Source of the DNA: Chloroflexota bacterium | GTDB taxonomy: Bacteria > Chloroflexota > Anaerolineae > Anaerolineales > Villigracilaceae | Reading direction: 5' to 3' | Length of the DNA stretch: 35,915 nucleotides | NCBI GenBank assembly: GCA_026390015.1 | Contig: JAPLGS010000076.1 | Coordinates: 1-35,915 of the forward strand | Shown here: positions 33,315-35,915 of the stretch, piece by piece | How the letters are laid out: every line of letters starts with the position of its first letter | How positions within the stretch are numbered: position 1 is the stretch's first letter | The notes under the pieces: model-generated | Databases searched by the model: none | The model's input: only the letters and a program-made list of their open reading frames with translations | Told to the model about the DNA's origin: nothing | Position numbers and translations under genes: made by a program

Positions 33315-34083
33315 CAAGAACTCTCTCCGCGATCGCAGGAAGGATTACTGCTGCATCTTCAAAAATGGAAATATCCGCGCGTACATTCAGATAGGTGGGT
33401 GTGTTGTTTATAATGATCAAATGTGCACCGCGATCCAAAGCCTGCATTGGCAGTCCAGCCACTGGTAGAACTTCAAGTGATGAGCCTACGACCAGCATTA
33501 AGTCGCAGTGACGCGCCGCCTGCTGGGCCTTGTACCATGCCGCCTGCGGTAACTGCTCGCCGAAAAGAATTACATCAGGTTTAAGGATCTGATCACATTT
33601 AGGACAATGCGGAATCTCGCCTTTATCAACAAATGAAGCAAGGTGAGTTCTGGCGTCCACTTGATGATAACACTGGGTGCAGGTTAAGGTTCGCATGGTT
33701 CCGTGCATTTCGATGACAGTTTGCGAACCGGCCTTTTGATGAAGGGTGTCTATATTTTGTGTGATGATGGAAGCTATGCGCCCGGCTTTTTCCAGCCTGG
33801 CGAGTGCGCGGTGTGCAGGGTTTGGTTCGGCATAGAAGATTTGATTCGCCAGCGGTCGAAACCAATGGAAAAATTTTTCAGGTGCAGTTCGAAATGTATT
33901 GAGGGAGGCCACCTCCATCGGTTCATCGCTAGACCATAAGCCTGTTCCCGTTGAACGGAAATCGGGTATCCCTGATGGAGTGGAAAGCCCGGCCCCCGTC
34001 AGCACAACAGCATGTTTAGATTGGCGGAACAAGTCCGCAGCAAAATCAATGCTTGTCTGCGTTCGGGAAGGAAGCGGGATCAT
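33307..34083 (-). CDS. Sir2-family NAD-dependent protein deacylase
   Basis: 258-residue sirtuin that removes acyl groups from lysines using NAD+. It has GAGLSTPSGIPDFRS (NAD loop), TQNIDTLHQKAG (NAD ribose and catalytic region), the catalytic His in EMHGTMR, two zinc CxxC pairs (CTQC, CPKC), PDVILFGEQLP and VVGSSLEVLPVAGLP. All core residues are intact. Its ATG overlaps the stop of the receiver-TadZ-like gene (ATGA) and its end overlaps the kinase gene, so the three genes form one translationally coupled operon. Confidence 0.94.
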   Translation of the reverse strand: MIPLPSRTQTSIDFAADLFRQSKHAVVLTGAGLSTPSGIPDFRSTGTGLWSSDEPMEVASLNTFRTAPEKFFHWFRPLANQIFYAEPNPAHRALARLEKAGRIASIITQNIDTLHQKAGSQTVIEMHGTMRTLTCTQCYHQVDARTHLASFVDKGEIPHCPKCDQILKPDVILFGEQLPQAAWYKAQQAARHCDLMLVVGSSLEVLPVAGLPMQALDRGAHLIIINNTPTYLNVRADISIFEDAAVILPAIAERVLDG

Positions 34084-35240
34084 CGCGCCTTTTCACGCTC
34101 AAGGATGGTATCTGTGATCTTAAGGAACTGTTGTGACGTCATGTTCGTTGGTTGACTCATCACGGCCGGTGTTTGGATGCGTGTCGCTTGCAGGAACAGT
34201 TCCGGGGCGGGCGTGAGCGTTGCCGAGATCGAGTGCCCTAATTTTTCCTGTACTTGGGTCCACGCCATTTGCGATTCGGAGCGTTGACGATTATTTAAAA
34301 TTACGCTAATACTGTTGGGGTCAATTTGCAGGCTTTCCATATTTTCGATCAACAGCTTTGTGTTTTGAATTGTGCCTGGTACACCTTCCACTACAATTAT
34401 GCATTCATTGCACATCGGCAGTATCTTTTGCACAAAGGACGGCAGGCCAGTCCCCAAGTCCATTACGATGAAGCGGGCCAGTGATGCAAGACGGCCGATG
34501 ATCGTTTCATAATTTTGTACTTGTGAGGTTAAAGTTACATCGCGCGGATTTTCAGAAGCAAGGAAAAGTTTCATGCCGGAAGTATGTGAAACAAGCGAGG
34601 CTTCTACTTTTTCGCGTGTTATTTCCACCATGCTGCCCTGCAAAAGTTCGGTCAATCCTTTTGGATTCGGTGAACCCAAATCCATGCCGAGTGTGCCCTG
34701 CCCTGGCGTAAGCTCTGCAAGGATCACATCCGATTGAGTGCGAGTAAAGAGCCCTGCAGCCAGATTGGAAGCAAGTGACGAGACGCCCAATCCGCCGCGT
34801 ACAGAAAGCACTCCTATCAAATAGCCATGCTTCCCATCTGAAGTGGTAACAACCTTGCTTGGCCCCTTGACAGCGCGCGCCAGTAAAGCTTTTACGTGCG
34901 CCTGAAGCTCAGTGGGATGTGTAGGTTTGGTAAGGTAATCATCTGCGCCGACTTCAAAGCCGATTACCTTGTCGTCTAATTGAGTTTTGGCGGTGAACAT
35001 CAAAATTGGAATGGACATAGTTGCCGGATTTTTTCGTAATCGACGCGTGACTTCATATCCATCCATGTCGGGCATCATCACATCCAACAGAATTAAGTCC
35101 GGGCGTTCTTCCAGCGCCTTGGCCAATCCCTGTGAACCGTTCGAAGCCGCGCTGATCTCATATCCCTGCCTTTGCAGCATTAACCCCACAAGCCTTAGTG
35201 TGTCTACGTCATCGTCAACGATCAGAATCTTTTCAGCCAT
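34080..35240 (-). CDS. receiver domain fused to a TadZ/CpaE-like ATPase-fold domain
   Basis: 386-residue two-domain protein. Residues 1-122 are an intact receiver (LIVDDD, phosphoacceptor Asp53 in LLDVMMPDMDG, Thr83, Lys105). Residues about 138-386 have a MinD/ParA fold. The P-loop is VRGGLGVSS (147-155) instead of KGGVGKST: the signature Lys is Arg148 and the nucleotide Lys is Val153, so ATP hydrolysis is doubtful. Walker B FIVMDLGTG is kept. Such atypical ATPases are known from TadZ/CpaE, which place pilus machines, but no tad genes are here. ATG 35240 has GAGGAAA upstream; longer frames would overlap tmRNA. Confidence 0.87.
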   Translation of the reverse strand: MAEKILIVDDDVDTLRLVGLMLQRQGYEISAASNGSQGLAKALEERPDLILLDVMMPDMDGYEVTRRLRKNPATMSIPILMFTAKTQLDDKVIGFEVGADDYLTKPTHPTELQAHVKALLARAVKGPSKVVTTSDGKHGYLIGVLSVRGGLGVSSLASNLAAGLFTRTQSDVILAELTPGQGTLGMDLGSPNPKGLTELLQGSMVEITREKVEASLVSHTSGMKLFLASENPRDVTLTSQVQNYETIIGRLASLARFIVMDLGTGLPSFVQKILPMCNECIIVVEGVPGTIQNTKLLIENMESLQIDPNSISVILNNRQRSESQMAWTQVQEKLGHSISATLTPAPELFLQATRIQTPAVMSQPTNMTSQQFLKITDTILEREKAR

Positions 35241-35277
35241 TTTTTCCTCGTTTATTAAGAGCATTTCAATATTGACG

Positions 35278-35283
35278 ATTATA
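35278..35283 (-). promoter_or_regulatory. -10 box of the receiver/Sir2/kinase operon
   Basis: On the minus strand TATAAT lies 37 bases before ATG 35240. The leader of about 30 bases includes the GAGGAAA ribosome site. It is back-to-back with the tmRNA promoter, so their upstream elements overlap. No good -35 is seen. Confidence 0.5.
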
Positions 35284-35311
35284 ACGGATAAGTTCCCATT
35301 TAATAGCGCTA

Positions 35312-35320
35312 TGCTATAAT
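35312..35320 (+). promoter_or_regulatory. extended -10 promoter of ssrA
   Basis: TGCTATAAT is a perfect TGn-extended -10 box 23 bases before the 5' end of the mature tmRNA. The -35 match is weak (TTCCCA), as expected for extended -10 promoters. Confidence 0.65.
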
Positions 35321-35343
35321 GAAACTGCATGAGGAAAGTCCCT

Positions 35344-35721
35344 GGGGATGACAGGCTTCGACGGGAGAGGCTGGTTCCGAAATGCGAGCCGAGCGCGCGC
35401 CGATCTCGATAACTCAGCGCAAACTTTAAGTGCCAACCGCACTTCATACGCCGCTATGCCCCTCGCCGCTTAAGGTGAGATCGTAACGGTTGACATCTTA
35501 GGATGTCACGTCCGCCGGCACCGTCCTTTACCGGGTGACGGACCGGGCGAAACAAAGGTAGAGTGCCGCACGCGATTCTGCTAAGTGTGCGAAAGACTAG
35601 CAGATGGCTGTAGGGTTACCTGCCCGCCGAGATCCCTACAGTGACTAAATTCGGCAGGCTACGCTCGTAGATTTTCGAGGGTCGAATCTTTCGGACGCGG
35701 GTTCAATTCCCGCCATCTCCA
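35344..35721 (+). ncRNA. ssrA: transfer-messenger RNA (tmRNA)
   Basis: Ribosome-rescue RNA of about 378 bases. The 5' end GGGGATGACAGGCTTCGACG is the tmRNA hallmark; GGGGATG pairs with CATCTCC (35714-35720, one G-U) to form the acceptor stem, followed by the discriminator A. The T arm is cgggttcaattcccg. The CCA end is not encoded. The tag frame, resuming at GCC 35432 after AAGT and ending at TAA 35471-35473, reads ANRTSYAAMPLAA, which ends in the LAA signal recognised by ClpXP. GC-rich pseudoknot regions follow (about 35515-35640). It diverges from the receiver operon. Confidence 0.96.
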
Positions 35722-35725
35722 CACT

Positions 35726-35755
35726 CATTCAACCAGCAGTTATGCTGGTTGAATG
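35726..35755 (+). terminator. hairpin after tmRNA
   Basis: A perfect 13-base stem (CATTCAACCAGCA with 35743-35755) has a 4-base loop, 4 bases after the mature tmRNA. The T-run is poor, so it may be a processing or Rho-assisted end. Confidence 0.65.
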
Positions 35756-35915
35756 TCGTTATGGGCTCTTAGGGTTTGTGGGCTGGTTAGCCATGCTGTG
35801 ATTTTCATGAGGAGTTATTTGAGCCTTCTGACGATTTGCAGATCATGTTGGGCGAGGCTAAAGTCTCAGTTCAGACCTTGTATATCAAGCGCCGGGTGCT
35901 ACGTGGAAGAGAATA
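35756..35915. other. right edge, no gene assigned
   Basis: One plus-strand frame is open from about 35794 to the end and reads EPSDDLQIMLGEAKVSVQT, which looks protein-like, but no start codon with a ribosome site is visible. It may be the beginning of a gene that continues outside the window, or a remnant. Confidence 0.25.

Noticed and set aside
35331-35341. GAGGAAAGTCC resembling the RNase P RNA 5' signature
   Set aside because: The mature tmRNA starts 3 bases later and no other RNase P motif follows; it is probably chance.
35241-35447. In-frame extension of the receiver-TadZ gene toward 35447
   Set aside because: It runs antisense through the tmRNA 5' end and both promoters; the receiver fold and ribosome site start at 35240.

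Overview
The window looks like a chromosomal segment of an anaerobic or facultative bacterium of the Chloroflexota, probably class Anaerolineae. This is inferred from gene content: a bi-domain Zn-type dehydrogenase/Gfo-Idh oxidoreductase, GAF histidine kinases, an FHA-membrane protein, a receiver-TadZ/CpaE-like fusion, and several families of short dispersed repeats. No 16S gene or marker search was available, so the taxonomy is an inference. A complete tmRNA gene shows that the host is a bacterium.

Layout. Positions 271-2427 hold one plus-strand bi-domain oxidoreductase. Positions 2577-9645 (minus) hold a tightly packed operon hdrC-hdrB-hdrA-mvhD-mvhG-mvhA-maturation protease. It encodes a cytosolic group 3c-type [NiFe] hydrogenase joined to a heterodisulfide-reductase-like flavin bifurcation module. 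Next, on the minus strand, come a secreted or membrane zinc-ribbon protein of unknown function and two pantothenate genes (panB, panE) separated by a dispersed repeat. Positions 13119-17294 hold a small YtxH-type protein, a glycosyltransferase, a stand-alone receiver protein, a UDP-sugar dehydrogenase and a methyltransferase, which fits a surface polysaccharide theme. Positions 17349-25601 (minus) hold clpC, a metalloprotease, a cupin protein and a large hybrid kinase whose sensor is a LacI-type sugar-binding domain.

Positions 25748-26426 are a small scar: a truncated 5' copy of the downstream acetyltransferase gene followed by a toxin-antitoxin pair (DUF2281-like antitoxin, MazF/PemK-like toxin) in which both genes carry a single lesion. 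Then come the intact acetyltransferase, a holin-like membrane protein, a multi-pass membrane protein, a 59-residue protein, an AI-2E-type transporter, an FHA protein, a MITE-like repeat, and an overlapping operon of receiver-TadZ-like protein, Sir2 deacylase and GAF histidine kinase. The window ends with ssrA (tmRNA).

The main functional unit is the Hdr-Mvh operon. It should oxidise H2 and split the electrons between ferredoxin and a second acceptor; in methanogens this is CoM-S-S-CoB, which a Chloroflexota bacterium is not expected to make, so the real acceptor is unknown. The second theme is the way short palindromic or octamer repeats have entered coding sequence (a domain linker, the MvhD tail, the glycosyltransferase stop, the methyltransferase start). 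The third is a set of genes with a -10 box 6-7 bases upstream of ATG and no Shine-Dalgarno sequence, which suggests leaderless transcripts alongside the usual SD-led genes.
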